DNA of 64,000 nucleotides from Aureobasidium sp. EXF-3400. Lineage: Eukaryota; Ascomycota; Dothideomycetes; Dothideales; Saccotheciaceae. The stretch's first letter is position 1. Every line of letters begins with the position of its first letter. Below, one piece after another: positions 1-10,308 of this stretch. The stretch spans positions 124,001-188,000 of the forward strand of contig SWBL01000003.1 in assembly GCA_024195585.1 (NCBI GenBank), read 5' to 3'. A model generated the notes under the pieces. It did not search any database, had not been told where the DNA came from, and saw nothing but the letters and a program-made list of their open reading frames with translations. Made by a program: the position numbers and the translations under genes.

Positions 1-400
1 CAGCTTTCTGTCTTTTTTCCTTGCCTTGAAGCTCCTCCATTTGTTCTCTGATTTTCCGCTTTTTCTCATTATCCATTCCTATACCCCCCTTCCCCTCCTT
101 GATAGAAATCTCTATCGGTTCTGTTCTTGCTCCCTCAGTTTTCCCCAATGCACCGCCTTTAAATCCCATTTTGGCCATCATTTGTGCGCCCTTGGAGGTT
201 GGGTTTGAGAGTGTAGAGGTAGCGAGAGCAGTCTCACGAGCTAGGTCTGCGGCTGCAGCTATCTCGGCTTTGGTCTTTGGTTGCGATTTTAAAGAGGCCA
301 GGCGACGGCGTTCTTGGTGTCGTTGGAGGGAGGTTTTTGGGGCTGAGGGAGAGGGGTCCGTGAAGGACATGTTCATGTAGTCGTCTTCTGCGTCGCTCAT
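1..400 (-). CDS. G-patch domain protein, GPATCH11-like (partial)
   Basis: The start codon is at 400-398 and the frame stays open to the left window edge, so the C-terminal part is missing; about 133 codons are visible. The reading begins MSDAEDDYMNMSF, passes through a basic and alanine-rich helix, and reaches a G-patch near residues 73-110 (SKGAQMMAKMGFKGGALGK, then a GKGGIG end), followed by a charged segment starting DNEKKRKIREQ. This order (short acidic start, G-patch, charged helix) matches the GPATCH11/CCDC75 family. G-patch proteins usually bind RNA or activate DEAH-box helicases, so a role in RNA processing is likely; the specific partner is inference. No intron is seen in the visible part. 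Confidence 0.8.
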   Translation of the reverse strand, partial: MSDAEDDYMNMSFTDPSPSAPKTSLQRHQERRRLASLKSQPKTKAEIAAAADLARETALATSTLSNPTSKGAQMMAKMGFKGGALGKTEGARTEPIEISIKEGKGGIGMDNEKKRKIREQMEELQGKEKRQKA

Positions 401-974
401 TTTTGCGGGTGTGCGTTTAGGGTTGCGCTTGAGAGGGTTGTGGGTGGGTTTTGGGAAGTTGGTTGTAGAATTTGGTTGTGTAGAGGATGTTGTGGAGATT
501 GTATGGGTTTGGTGAGGTTTGTTGTGGGTGTGGAGGTTCGATGTCCAGCTATTGAAGGAATGCTTGTTGTTGCGCAAGGTCTTGGTAAGGTGGATGGAGT
601 GAAGATTGCAATCTCATGCTCTCAATCAACATTCATTGTCGCAAACTACCCAATTGGGAATTCTTGGCTCGTGCTTTTTATGCAAGTCTTTCACAAACCA
701 TCTTCATAATCATCAGTATTGATCTGGGCCAAGGACAGCGACGACCCAAACTTACGTGCAAAAGGATCAATGAGACCAACATGAGAAGCATCACAAAAGT
801 ATTCGTACCCATAGGAAGTCAGAGAGAAGATGGCAATAACGTACAAAACCGCTTGAAACGTTTGAATGAGAAATTATAAAAACACACTTCTACTTTTTAT
901 CCAATATTCTACATGTCAAGATAAAGCCTCCCTATCGAACGCAAACGCCTTATGCTTTAGTAAGCAGATACTCC
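401..974. other. Intergenic region
   Basis: This holds the upstream region of the G-patch gene and the 3' flank of BRR2. The run from about 420 to 560 is G/T-rich on the + strand. The small open frames here have no domain or splice support, and I see no gene. Confidence 0.6.
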
Positions 975-3900
975 TCATTCCTCCATCTCCTCATCCTCGT
1001 CCTCTTCTTCCTCGCCCTCGGCAGCCTCTACGCTAAAGGTAGGTGCTTGATCAACTCCAACGTACGAATCACTCATCAAGAACAGAGTCAAGTCATGCTT
1101 GCCAGGAGTGGGCACGGTGAAGTCAAGGCGAACCTTGAGCTCACGACCGATAGTAACCTTCTTGATGCTGAGCAAGTTCTTGGTGCTCTCCTCACCAACA
1201 ACAAGCCACCAGTTCTCTGTCTTCTGTGCAGGGTAGAAAGGTGCGTGAACAGTAAGGTTAGGTTCTTGGTCCTCATCAACATCGCGCTCAATGCTGACGT
1301 TGATGAAGCTAGGTTCGCCAGCAACAACATTCTCAGCGTCTTCGAGTTCAAAGTTGAGCTCGACATTGGGGTATCTTTCGTTGGTGAAGCGAGCGGCATC
1401 GCCCAACTGCTGGTTGCTGAGACGCATGCTCTTGACCAATTCTCCGTAGTTGGGGTTCTCAGACGGGTCCATGGCATCCATGAATTCGAAGATGTCCTTG
1501 ATGCCGTGAGTGTTGGCGGCTTCGATGACTTCTGGATCGAAGTGAGGAATTTGCTTGAGTGGTGAATCACGATCCCACATGGACTGTACAACCATCTGGC
1601 TCATCTCCATGGCGCTCATGGCATTGAGGTGAGCTTCCGATGACAATACGTCGACGCAAGCACTGAGCAAAACGAGAACCTTCTTGAGAATCAGCTCTTG
1701 ATCCTTGGCGAGATCCATAGGTAGTTGCATGCGCGAGAAGTGTGCTTGCAACAGGATAAATGCCTTGAAGTGAGGAGACTCGTAGTTGACCTCGGCGAGC
1801 TTGACTGGCACGCGGTCGTAAATACGAGACAGGATGCGCTCCTCGTGGCGACGAGTCTGGATGTCCTCGAATTCTGTGGCTGCAGTGACAATTTCAAGGA
1901 TACCCTTCAGCTTGGTAGTCTTTTTCAATGACAGCAAGAAGGTCTGCATCGTAATGAAGGAGATGTTGTAGTAGCCGGCAATCATGGCAGCGTTAAGCGG
2001 TGTGATCGAACCGTCATCCTCTTCATCAACCTCAATGATGTTTGCGTCGGTCAAGTCCTTGAGTGTGGATTCAATAAGCTCTGACAGATGGTAGTTGAAA
2101 GCGTCTTGAGTTGTGTCGGTAAGACCGTAGAAACTGGGGTTGGCCATCAGACGACGGTAGAAGTATGTGTAGGTGAACCAGTTGATTGCATCTTGGGTGT
2201 CTTCGATGGTCTTGGTGCTGATCTCGGTGACAAAAACGTCGTGCAAGAAAGCTTGCAACTGACTCTCGACTGGGAGTGCTTCTGTCAAGAACTTCTTGTA
2301 GTAGTCTCTCTTGACAGCTGGGCACATCAAAACACCGCGGGCCTTTTTATCTTCCATGGGTCTGCCGGCCTTGCCGAGCATTTGCAAGATCTCACTGATA
2401 GGGTAATCGATGTAGCGGTGCTCACGACCCTCGAAGAACTGAGTGCCCATCACGATGACCATATGAGCTGGAGTTTGAACCTCCCAAGCACAATCTCTTG
2501 ACACAAGCATCACTTGAATAGCGCCAGCCTTAAAGAAGTGCTCGACAGCACGCTTGTCGAAAGGACTGAGAGCTTCGTGGAAGTAACCAATACCATGCGA
2601 CAAAGACTCGGCCAAGGCGCGCTCGTTGATCTTCTCCAGGACCGAAGAAATGTCTTCGAGGTTGGCATTGAGGAAGCGATCCTCTTGGTCATCGGCGACA
2701 CAAGTCGCCAACAAGTCCAGAGCAGTCGCGCGTACCTGTTTGCGGTTGGGAACAAACACCATAGCGGGCTGACCAGCGGCAAGCTGTGCAATAGACTGAT
2801 AGACGGGCTTGACCATAGCCAGCATGAGAGAGGGGAAGTGAGGGATTGTAAAAGGCTGGATGTGGAGCTCAAGGGGGATTTGACGATATTGAGGACTGAA
2901 GTTGAAGATGGTGTGCTTGCTAGCTCCGAACCACTCACCAACATCACGGGCGTTGGAGAGAGAGGCACTGAGGCCGACGATGCGGAGACCGTTCTCGAGT
3001 TGCTTGCTGATTGCGTGACTGCGGGACACAACAGTCTCGTAGATGTAACCATTGTGCCCTCCGATCATGTGAAGATCATCGGCAACAACAAGTGTCACAG
3101 CTTGGACGTTCTTTCTGCGCTGCCACATACGAGACATCATGTCCCATTGCTGAGGTGTGGCAAGGATAAGATCACCTTCTCCGAGCAACTTGAGATCAGC
3201 AGTAGTCTCACCAATCAACTTAACAATCTGCTTGCCACCAGCAATGCCAGTCAAACGAGATTGCCAGTCCTTGTAACGAGCATCGATTGCTTCTTGGAAA
3301 GGTGCAATGTAGACAGCCTTGCCGTCTCCTTGACTCCAATGGCGGAGCAGAGCGAACTCAGCACACACAGTCTTGCCGCTTCCAGTAGAGGAACCAACAA
3401 ACACGTTGTCGTCTGAAGAATACAAGGCATTGAAAGTCTGAGTCTGGATCTTGTTGAAACGTTCCCAGTCAGGGTAAAGGTTGACAAACTCTTCACGCTT
3501 GAGAGCAGCGATGGGAAGAGGCTGCAAGTCCAAGAGGGGAGTGTGAGCGGGGAACTTCTCAGGCAGGATAAGCTTCTGGAAGGATACGGCTAGGCGAGCT
3601 TCGGAGTGCATCCATCGGTCGGACAAAACAGTAATGAAGTAGTTGGGTGGCATGGGTTCAGTAATGGGTACAGTGAACTCAACCAAATGCTCGTTCATCT
3701 CGGCTTCAGCGTACTCCTTGCGAAGGACAAACTGGTCGTGGAACAGAATCTCTTCACCGTCGCAATCCTCTACAAGAATCCAGAAGCTCTCAGACTTTCC
3801 ATGAAGAGCTTCATCCCACTCAAACTTGGGCGAAATGGTAAGCTCCACACGAAGCATGGTTCGTGTCATAGGTTGTACCTGAGCCTGGATCTCTAGGCGA

Positions 3901-6900
3901 GGGAACTTCTGGACCAAAGCACAGACTTGTCTACCGGCTCTGGGCAGGCCAAGGAGTTCTCCCATACGAGGAGGATCAAGATCAAAGTAACTTGACCATG
4001 GCACGTCGATGCGCTCGGCCTTGCGGACGATGTCTGCAGGGCACTCTGGGAACTGTCTGAGGGGTGACATGGTTGGCCACATACGTTTCTCGGCCATCTT
4101 ACAAAGGTTAAGAGCATCCTTGACGACCGAAGCCAGACCCTTCTTCAGGGCAATCTCGAAGACGGCTCTCAAGATACGACCAGCGGATTGTGTAACATAG
4201 ACCAAGTCGGCCATGAGAGCAAGGCCATCAAGTTTCAGACGAGACACGTATGCTTGAAGCAAGACATTGATCTTGCAGTGAGGCTCATCGATGGTCTCCT
4301 TGACGGGAATTGGAACTCTGCCTAGCAGCTTTGCAAGCTCAAGCTTTTCATCTTGACGGACGGGGATGTACTTGAACTCCTCGCTGAGAGCGAAGACACG
4401 GAACAGCTCGATGGGTGTGATTGATGGTTGGATCTGCTGGTTGTAAGTCAACATCGACTTGTGAGTGATGTAGTAATGCGATGCGATGCGACCAAGTTCC
4501 GTAGACACGATTCGGCCTGCACGTTTGTCGTATTTGACCAGATTCGCCTGCTCAAGAAGCAAAGCCGCAGAGTGGATTAGATCGACTCTCTTCTGTTCCA
4601 GTGTTTCGTCATCTTCGTAATCGGCGCCAACTTGGTATAATGCGGGTGATCGCAACATACGGACGAACAGATATGTGTAACCCAACCACTCAACGCCCTC
4701 ATCACGAGTGCGGACATTGCCAAGAACAACTTCGGCGTTGAGATTATCTGCCATCTTGCTAACAAGCTGACTCTCAATGGGAAGTTGCTGGTTCAACAGC
4801 GAGAGGTAGTACTGGATTTCCTGTTGTGTGGTGATGATGATACCTTCTCCATATGTGTCGTATTGCGGACGACCAGCGCGACCAAGCATCTGAAGGACGT
4901 CTTGAGGAGACAACTCGACCCAGCTACCCTTCTCAGGGGAGTAGATCTGAGTACCCTTGATGATGACTGTATGGGCTGGGAGGTTGACACCCCACGCAAG
5001 AGTGGCTGTGCAGACAAGAACCTGAACATCACCAGACGCGAACAGTTCCTCAACCGAGTTACGATCGGCTCTGCTCATACCAGCATGATGGATGCCGAAA
5101 CCGTACGGGAGAAGATCCTTGAGGTCTGCGTTCGTCACACTTTCGGCTTCCTCTGTCAGAATCTCTCGACTGGCTGCGTCGTGCTTCAAGATCTGCCCAA
5201 TCGTTTCGAGCTCAAGAGCCTTGTCGCGGATGTACTTTGCTGTCTTCGCGGTCTCTTTACGAGAGTGAACGAAAATCAGCATTTGGTTACGTTGTTGACC
5301 AACTTGCTCGAGAACCTTCTGGTAGCAAATGTCGTTCATGGTCTTGAGCTGCTTGATTGCCTTCTTCTCGGTAACACCAATGAACTCCTGCTTCAAAGGA
5401 CAAGGTCTGTAAGTGCCGTCGAAGTGGAACAGTCCCTTCTGCATGTCGACTCTCAAGAAAGTGGCGACATCGCGGTAGTTAGGAAGAGTGGCACTAAGAC
5501 CTACGAGACGAACAGGCTCACCAGTCTGCTCGACCTTGCGAATCTGTCGACTTACAATGCTCTCGATAACCGGACCACGGTCGTCGTGAAGCAAGTGAAT
5601 CTCATCGATACAGATCAAGCGAACAAGGTTGGTGTAGCTGGTGTCGGTGGCCTTGCGGGTGATGACATCCCACTTTTCTGGAGTCGTTACGATGACCTGA
5701 GTTTCAGCGATTTGTTGCTTGGTGAGTTGACGATCACCAGTCAGCTCTGAAACCTTGATACCGTAGGGTGCAAGGCGCGCGCCGAAGTTTCCGACCTGTT
5801 CTTGTACCAGTGCCTTCAAGGGGGCAATGAAGATGATCTTGAAAGCATCCAGATCGATTTCACCACTCTCAGGGTTGCGATGCTTGCCAATTTCGCGCAA
5901 CATTGCGAGCATGGCCACGTTCGTTTTACCAGATCCAGTAGGGGCGCAAATCAGCATGTTACCATCGTCCTTGAAAGCAGTTGGGAAGCATCGTGTTTGA
6001 ATTCGGTTGAGCTCCTTAGAACTTCCGAAACCAATACGAGCCCACTCAGGCAGTTCGGTTGTTGGTAGATTGGGAGTTTCGAAATCCTCGCGTTTGCGCT
6101 TGGGGGCTGGTACATGAATTTCCTCGTATCCCTTGAAGGTACGCTTAGTTGATCCCTGTGGCAGCTTCACGCTTGGGTTGGTCATAAGATGGTTTCCTTG
6201 ATCGAAGACAAGGTTCTCCAAGTTGATATTCCTGCTCGGTGCAAGGCCACCAACAAGACCCTCCTTCTTCTCTTCGGTAGCAGCAGGCTTGCCGGTCGCG
6301 GAATCCAGGTCCATGAGGTCGAACTGCATCTTTCCCTGAGCTTGTCCATCGGCGCCTTGTTGGCGAGTCTTGAGCTCCTTGAGAATGCTTCCGTGTCCAG
6401 CCTGAACCATTTCGCGTTCAATAGCCACGCGAGCAGGTTCGTCCTCACCAGCTCTTCTCCACCTCGTTGCCCATACGACCTTATCTCTGTTCTTGACAAG
6501 CTTCGAGACCAGCTCGGGGTGTTCGTAGTCGAAAAGCTCCATTAAATCGTTCTCAACATCGCGTAATTGTTTTTCCTCGCCATCCTCATTCAGGCCAGAC
6601 ATCATATCTAGCGCTTGTGATGTCTTGTCTTGTTGAATGTGTGCGTCCTCGTAAAGCTGACCGATTTGTCGCTGGAGCCAGAAAGCGTCGATTTCGTGAG
6701 CGGGTATTATATCCTCCTGGTCGGCCTTTGCTGAACGGCTAGCTTTCGGAGCCGAGAAAACGAGGTCCTCATCATCGCCTTCTGCAGCCATGTTTTCCAC
6801 CTCTTCAGCGCCGCCTCCGACGACGTTCTCTGGGTCCTCAATGACGTCCTCGTCATCTGATTCTCCCTCTCCGTCGCGGACTTCGTAATTTTGACCTTCT

Positions 6901-7562
6901 TCCTCATCCTCGTCACCGAAGTCAACAGCAACACCTTGACGATCATCGATATCGTCACCTTCGCCGGCATCGTCTGCATCGCCCATATTCTCGTCCTCAT
7001 CTTGTGCATCGTAATCGGTGATCTTCTTGCCCAAGTTGACGAGCTCATTGAATTCCTTTGATGACAAGTTGACACCAACAATGTCGTCGATCTCTCGCTT
7101 CTTGTCAAAGTCTTTCAAGCCTTGGTCCTTCAGGTACTCCAGGATGCTGTCGGTGGCACTGGCAGTGATGTGAAGACCGTAGTCGCCTCCCATTTTTTGC
7201 GCCACCAATGTGTTTATCAATGTGTAGGTCGCCTGGGTGGCGGGTGTGCGAGGACGGTATCGTAGACCTTCGATGTTGAGGTCTGCTTGTGATAGAATGC
7301 CGGAGGCGCGAGCACTCTGGGCGGGTTCTGCGCGCTTGCGCTTCCTTTGAGCATCTTGCGCCGCTGGTTGTGCAGGGGCGGCTTCGCGGGCATTGCGCGA
7401 GCCCATGTCGTTCAAGTTGATGCGGCCAGCGAGCGACTCGGGATCACCAGTACTGTCATCACCTCGGCGGGTGATGAATCGACGGTCCGCCTGGAGGACC
7501 AGGTTGGACATTGCCGAATACTTGTACTGGTTGAGGCGCTTCGCATCTTCATTTTCGGCCAT
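975..7562 (-). CDS. BRR2: Pre-mRNA-splicing helicase BRR2 (U5 snRNP)
   Basis: This is a single uninterrupted frame of 2195 residues, close to yeast Brr2 (about 2160). It has an acidic N-terminal region followed by two Ski2-like helicase cassettes, each with a Sec63 unit. Cassette 1 keeps a full Walker A (APTGSGKT, near residue 540), DEIH (near 653), SATLPN and QMLGRAGRP. Cassette 2 has STGSGKT (near 1392), but its Walker B position reads ADDLH (near 1495), and it has SASLSN and LGKAGRP. This asymmetry is the Brr2 hallmark: the first cassette unwinds U4/U6 during spliceosome activation and the second is a non-catalytic scaffold. The tail is strongly acidic (residues 2180-2195). An intron-free frame this long is notable in an otherwise intron-rich window. 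The neighbour DUF2417 gene is divergent. Confidence 0.98.
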   Translation of the reverse strand: MAENEDAKRLNQYKYSAMSNLVLQADRRFITRRGDDSTGDPESLAGRINLNDMGSRNAREAAPAQPAAQDAQRKRKRAEPAQSARASGILSQADLNIEGLRYRPRTPATQATYTLINTLVAQKMGGDYGLHITASATDSILEYLKDQGLKDFDKKREIDDIVGVNLSSKEFNELVNLGKKITDYDAQDEDENMGDADDAGEGDDIDDRQGVAVDFGDEDEEEGQNYEVRDGEGESDDEDVIEDPENVVGGGAEEVENMAAEGDDEDLVFSAPKASRSAKADQEDIIPAHEIDAFWLQRQIGQLYEDAHIQQDKTSQALDMMSGLNEDGEEKQLRDVENDLMELFDYEHPELVSKLVKNRDKVVWATRWRRAGEDEPARVAIEREMVQAGHGSILKELKTRQQGADGQAQGKMQFDLMDLDSATGKPAATEEKKEGLVGGLAPSRNINLENLVFDQGNHLMTNPSVKLPQGSTKRTFKGYEEIHVPAPKRKREDFETPNLPTTELPEWARIGFGSSKELNRIQTRCFPTAFKDDGNMLICAPTGSGKTNVAMLAMLREIGKHRNPESGEIDLDAFKIIFIAPLKALVQEQVGNFGARLAPYGIKVSELTGDRQLTKQQIAETQVIVTTPEKWDVITRKATDTSYTNLVRLICIDEIHLLHDDRGPVIESIVSRQIRKVEQTGEPVRLVGLSATLPNYRDVATFLRVDMQKGLFHFDGTYRPCPLKQEFIGVTEKKAIKQLKTMNDICYQKVLEQVGQQRNQMLIFVHSRKETAKTAKYIRDKALELETIGQILKHDAASREILTEEAESVTNADLKDLLPYGFGIHHAGMSRADRNSVEELFASGDVQVLVCTATLAWGVNLPAHTVIIKGTQIYSPEKGSWVELSPQDVLQMLGRAGRPQYDTYGEGIIITTQQEIQYYLSLLNQQLPIESQLVSKMADNLNAEVVLGNVRTRDEGVEWLGYTYLFVRMLRSPALYQVGADYEDDETLEQKRVDLIHSAALLLEQANLVKYDKRAGRIVSTELGRIASHYYITHKSMLTYNQQIQPSITPIELFRVFALSEEFKYIPVRQDEKLELAKLLGRVPIPVKETIDEPHCKINVLLQAYVSRLKLDGLALMADLVYVTQSAGRILRAVFEIALKKGLASVVKDALNLCKMAEKRMWPTMSPLRQFPECPADIVRKAERIDVPWSSYFDLDPPRMGELLGLPRAGRQVCALVQKFPRLEIQAQVQPMTRTMLRVELTISPKFEWDEALHGKSESFWILVEDCDGEEILFHDQFVLRKEYAEAEMNEHLVEFTVPITEPMPPNYFITVLSDRWMHSEARLAVSFQKLILPEKFPAHTPLLDLQPLPIAALKREEFVNLYPDWERFNKIQTQTFNALYSSDDNVFVGSSTGSGKTVCAEFALLRHWSQGDGKAVYIAPFQEAIDARYKDWQSRLTGIAGGKQIVKLIGETTADLKLLGEGDLILATPQQWDMMSRMWQRRKNVQAVTLVVADDLHMIGGHNGYIYETVVSRSHAISKQLENGLRIVGLSASLSNARDVGEWFGASKHTIFNFSPQYRQIPLELHIQPFTIPHFPSLMLAMVKPVYQSIAQLAAGQPAMVFVPNRKQVRATALDLLATCVADDQEDRFLNANLEDISSVLEKINERALAESLSHGIGYFHEALSPFDKRAVEHFFKAGAIQVMLVSRDCAWEVQTPAHMVIVMGTQFFEGREHRYIDYPISEILQMLGKAGRPMEDKKARGVLMCPAVKRDYYKKFLTEALPVESQLQAFLHDVFVTEISTKTIEDTQDAINWFTYTYFYRRLMANPSFYGLTDTTQDAFNYHLSELIESTLKDLTDANIIEVDEEDDGSITPLNAAMIAGYYNISFITMQTFLLSLKKTTKLKGILEIVTAATEFEDIQTRRHEERILSRIYDRVPVKLAEVNYESPHFKAFILLQAHFSRMQLPMDLAKDQELILKKVLVLLSACVDVLSSEAHLNAMSAMEMSQMVVQSMWDRDSPLKQIPHFDPEVIEAANTHGIKDIFEFMDAMDPSENPNYGELVKSMRLSNQQLGDAARFTNERYPNVELNFELEDAENVVAGEPSFINVSIERDVDEDQEPNLTVHAPFYPAQKTENWWLVVGEESTKNLLSIKKVTIGRELKVRLDFTVPTPGKHDLTLFLMSDSYVGVDQAPTFSVEAAEGEEEEDEDEEMEE

Positions 7563-8336
7563 TGTGACGGTTGTGAGATTGTGGTATAGGGTGGCGGGCG
7601 ACAGACGTAGATGGATGGCTCCCTACGCGTGTGCTGCCTGGATGGATAGTAAATGCTTTCTCAAACTCACGAGAGCTTCGACAAGCCAGCGGAGTTCACT
7701 CACTCCGATCTTACTTGGCACTCCGCCGTTTGGAAGGAGCGAGCAGCGTGCCAATCTGATTGCCTTCAGATAGCCATCTCAATGACAACAGCGCGGTCTG
7801 GACGAGCAGAGTCCTCCACCGCCTTTGGCCAAGCTTTGCACGATCGACCGAGTTGCCCGCTGCACAGACGTGATTGTTCCCTGTTCGGTAGAGAAATGCA
7901 TAGAGCGGCTCGTATCTTGCTGCTGTCATTGTATGCACATGGATGTCACTGCTATAATGTCGTGAGCGGCAGCAGGCGACATGCAGAAACTTCCAGCAGT
8001 GATTTTTCTTGAGATGAGAACGACGTCTCTGTGATTCTAAAACTCGTGCAGTGTTGAGAGCAATTCCTTAAGCTTCTAAGTTTCGAATTCCAATGCCACG
8101 CGCCAATTATGGGCAATCACATGTTGTTCCATAAGCAGATGGCCGTTGATCGCGCTTGCAGTTCGCGGGGTCCATGTCATCGTCATTGTGGCTGGGGCGA
8201 TCAATTCCCGCTGCTCTGCCTAGAGCTCCATCGAAGCGTTTCCTACAAGATCTCGACCTTCCCTCGTTCTTCCCTCTGCTCTGCACATTAAACTTCAAGC
8301 CGGCAAGTACAAGGTACCTGTCGCATCTATACCACC
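7563..8336. promoter_or_regulatory. Divergent promoter region BRR2 / DUF2417 gene
   Basis: These 774 bases separate two head-to-head start codons and must hold both promoters. The part nearest the + strand gene is pyrimidine-rich (about 8240-8280), as in many fungal 5' leaders. I could not identify a convincing TATA box or a named site. Confidence 0.55.
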
Positions 8337-10062
8337 ATGGTCTCGCTATGGGGTTCAAAAAACAATGATGAAGAGCAGCTCGACGATGGCTCAACCACGC
8401 CGAGAGGCTCGACCGAAGATACCAGACGTCCTCCTTCCAGACGTTCCTACGAGCGAAGAGAGCGTGAAGCAGACGAGAGAACTAGACTCTTGCCTGCTCA
8501 GCCTCGTCCTCCTCACTCGGATGGTTACCTGGACCCAGATGACCCAGCTGTAAGTCACCTCTCTTCCCTATGCTATGCTATGCTTGTGATGTACTGACAA
8601 CCCTCAGGTCTCTCCCTACAACCTCTGGACCGTTCGCTTCTTGAGATACCTCACCGTCCTCTTCTTCCTGATCAACTTCATCTGGTGGGTTCTGCTCTTC
8701 GTGTGCATCTTCGTCTCTCCTCCTGGTCTGCACACTAGAGGCTCTGGATTCTTCGACTTCTCCTACATCACCCTTACCGCTGGCAACCTTCTGGTCGCCA
8801 TTCTCTTCTTCTCTGCCCCCTCCAAGGGCATGCGCATCACCTCGGGCATCATCACCGCCATCTTGGCCATTGACCTGATCATGATCCTTGCCATTCCCCG
8901 CCTTAGAGTTGAGGAGGGCTGGCCGGGCATCGCCTCGATCGCTTGGGCTACTCTCATCGGCCTTTGGTGTGTCATCACCGACAGGGTCGTCGCATGGGGC
9001 AAGAAGGAAGAAGAAGAGCGTCTTACTGGTCGTGCCGAGACACGCAGGACACTGCGCGAGTGGTTGGCCGTCTCCTTGGCCACCTTGATCCTCATTGTCT
9101 ACACTGTCGTTGCCGTCCTCATGACCGCAACTCTCATTCTGCGTGCTCGCGACGCTACTCTGCCCATGGATGGCGAGCGTTACTACGTTGATGGCGACAA
9201 GTACCAGGTCCACCTTGCATGCATGGGTAACGTCACTTACGGCTCCGACGGTGCCGCCAACCCTACTCTTCTTCTCGAGGCTGGCGAGGTGCCTTCGGAG
9301 TACGACTTCGAGCACTGGGCTTATGCTGCTTGGCAAAACGGCACTATCGACCGCTACTGCTACTGGGACCGTCCTGGCTACGCTTGGTCCGATAGCGCTC
9401 CTAGCCCTCACAGCGCCGGTATGTCCGCCGATGCTTTGTCCGAGGCTTTGGCTGTCGCTGGTGAGGAGGGCCCCTTCATCCTGGTCTCTGCTGGCTACGG
9501 CTCTATCGTCTCACGCATCTTCTCTGCCCGCCACGTTCGCAACATTGCCGGTATTATGATGATCGACCCTCTCCATGAGGACCTTCTCCACCGTATTGGT
9601 GGCGCATACAGAGGATTCGTTCTCTGGGGCTTCGGTATTATCTCACCTCTCGGCATCCAGCGCAACTTTGGCGCAATCTTCAACGGACGCACTCGTGAGG
9701 ATCGTGTCTACGGTCGTTCCGCTTACCAGGGTGGCAAGTTCATCAAGGCTCAGCTCCAGGAGAACCTCATGGCCGAGTCTCTCACCAAGAATGAAGTCTC
9801 CACCGCTCGTACCATCCAGACCCCCGATGTTCCTCTCGTCATCATAAGCAGTGGCATCAGCACTCGCCGTGACTCTGAGTGGGAGCGCAAGCAGCGTGAC
9901 CTGACCAAGCTTACCGAGAACTTGATCAGTTGGGATGTCGTCAGCAAGGCCCCTCACGAGGTCTGGAGAACTCTCGACGGCAGAAACGTCATGGACAAGA
10001 GATTGAAGGATATTGTCAAGCAAAACTACAAGGCCTTCTCGATCAACAAGGAGGAGATCTAG
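8337..10062 (+). CDS. DUF2417 membrane protein with alpha/beta-hydrolase fold
   Basis: There are two exons, 8337-8549 and 8608-10062. The intron has GTAAGT and CAG ends, and the joined product is 555 residues. The N-terminal 70 residues are charged and low-complexity, then come several membrane segments (from VRFLRYLTVLFFLINFIWW, with further helices to about residue 260), and then a soluble alpha/beta-hydrolase-like half. This architecture fits the fungal DUF2417 family, often labelled a mitochondrial integral membrane protein; the location is not shown by the sequence. The expected nucleophile elbow GxSxG reads SAGYG (from FILVSAGYGSIVSR), so the central serine is glycine, while a candidate His occurs late (KAPHEVWR). 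The protein may therefore not be an active hydrolase. The substrate is unknown. Confidence 0.85.
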
Positions 10063-10308
10063 GACAGATAACAGCTACTTTTACGACACTTTCAAGTTCT
10101 TTCCTGTCACGGTCATGGTAACAAGCGTGTTGGCGAGCAACGATTAATGTCTTTATTTTGCGTCGCACTTTTGTTGCATTTCATACATCCCAGTACATAG
10201 GTCTCATTGCATTCAAACTTTTCATGCATACCAACTTCTAAAGTTCCAATGTGTTCATTTATTGCTCATCCACTCATAGGCTTGGATATTAGGAGTTGCT
10301 ACAGTGAC

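Noticed and set aside
4785..5750. 321-codon + strand open frame inside BRR2
   Set aside because: Antisense shadow of a conserved helicase region with no independent signals.
8578..9411. 277-codon minus-strand frame opposite the DUF2417 gene
   Set aside because: Composition is that of the reverse complement of a membrane protein gene; no start context or domain.
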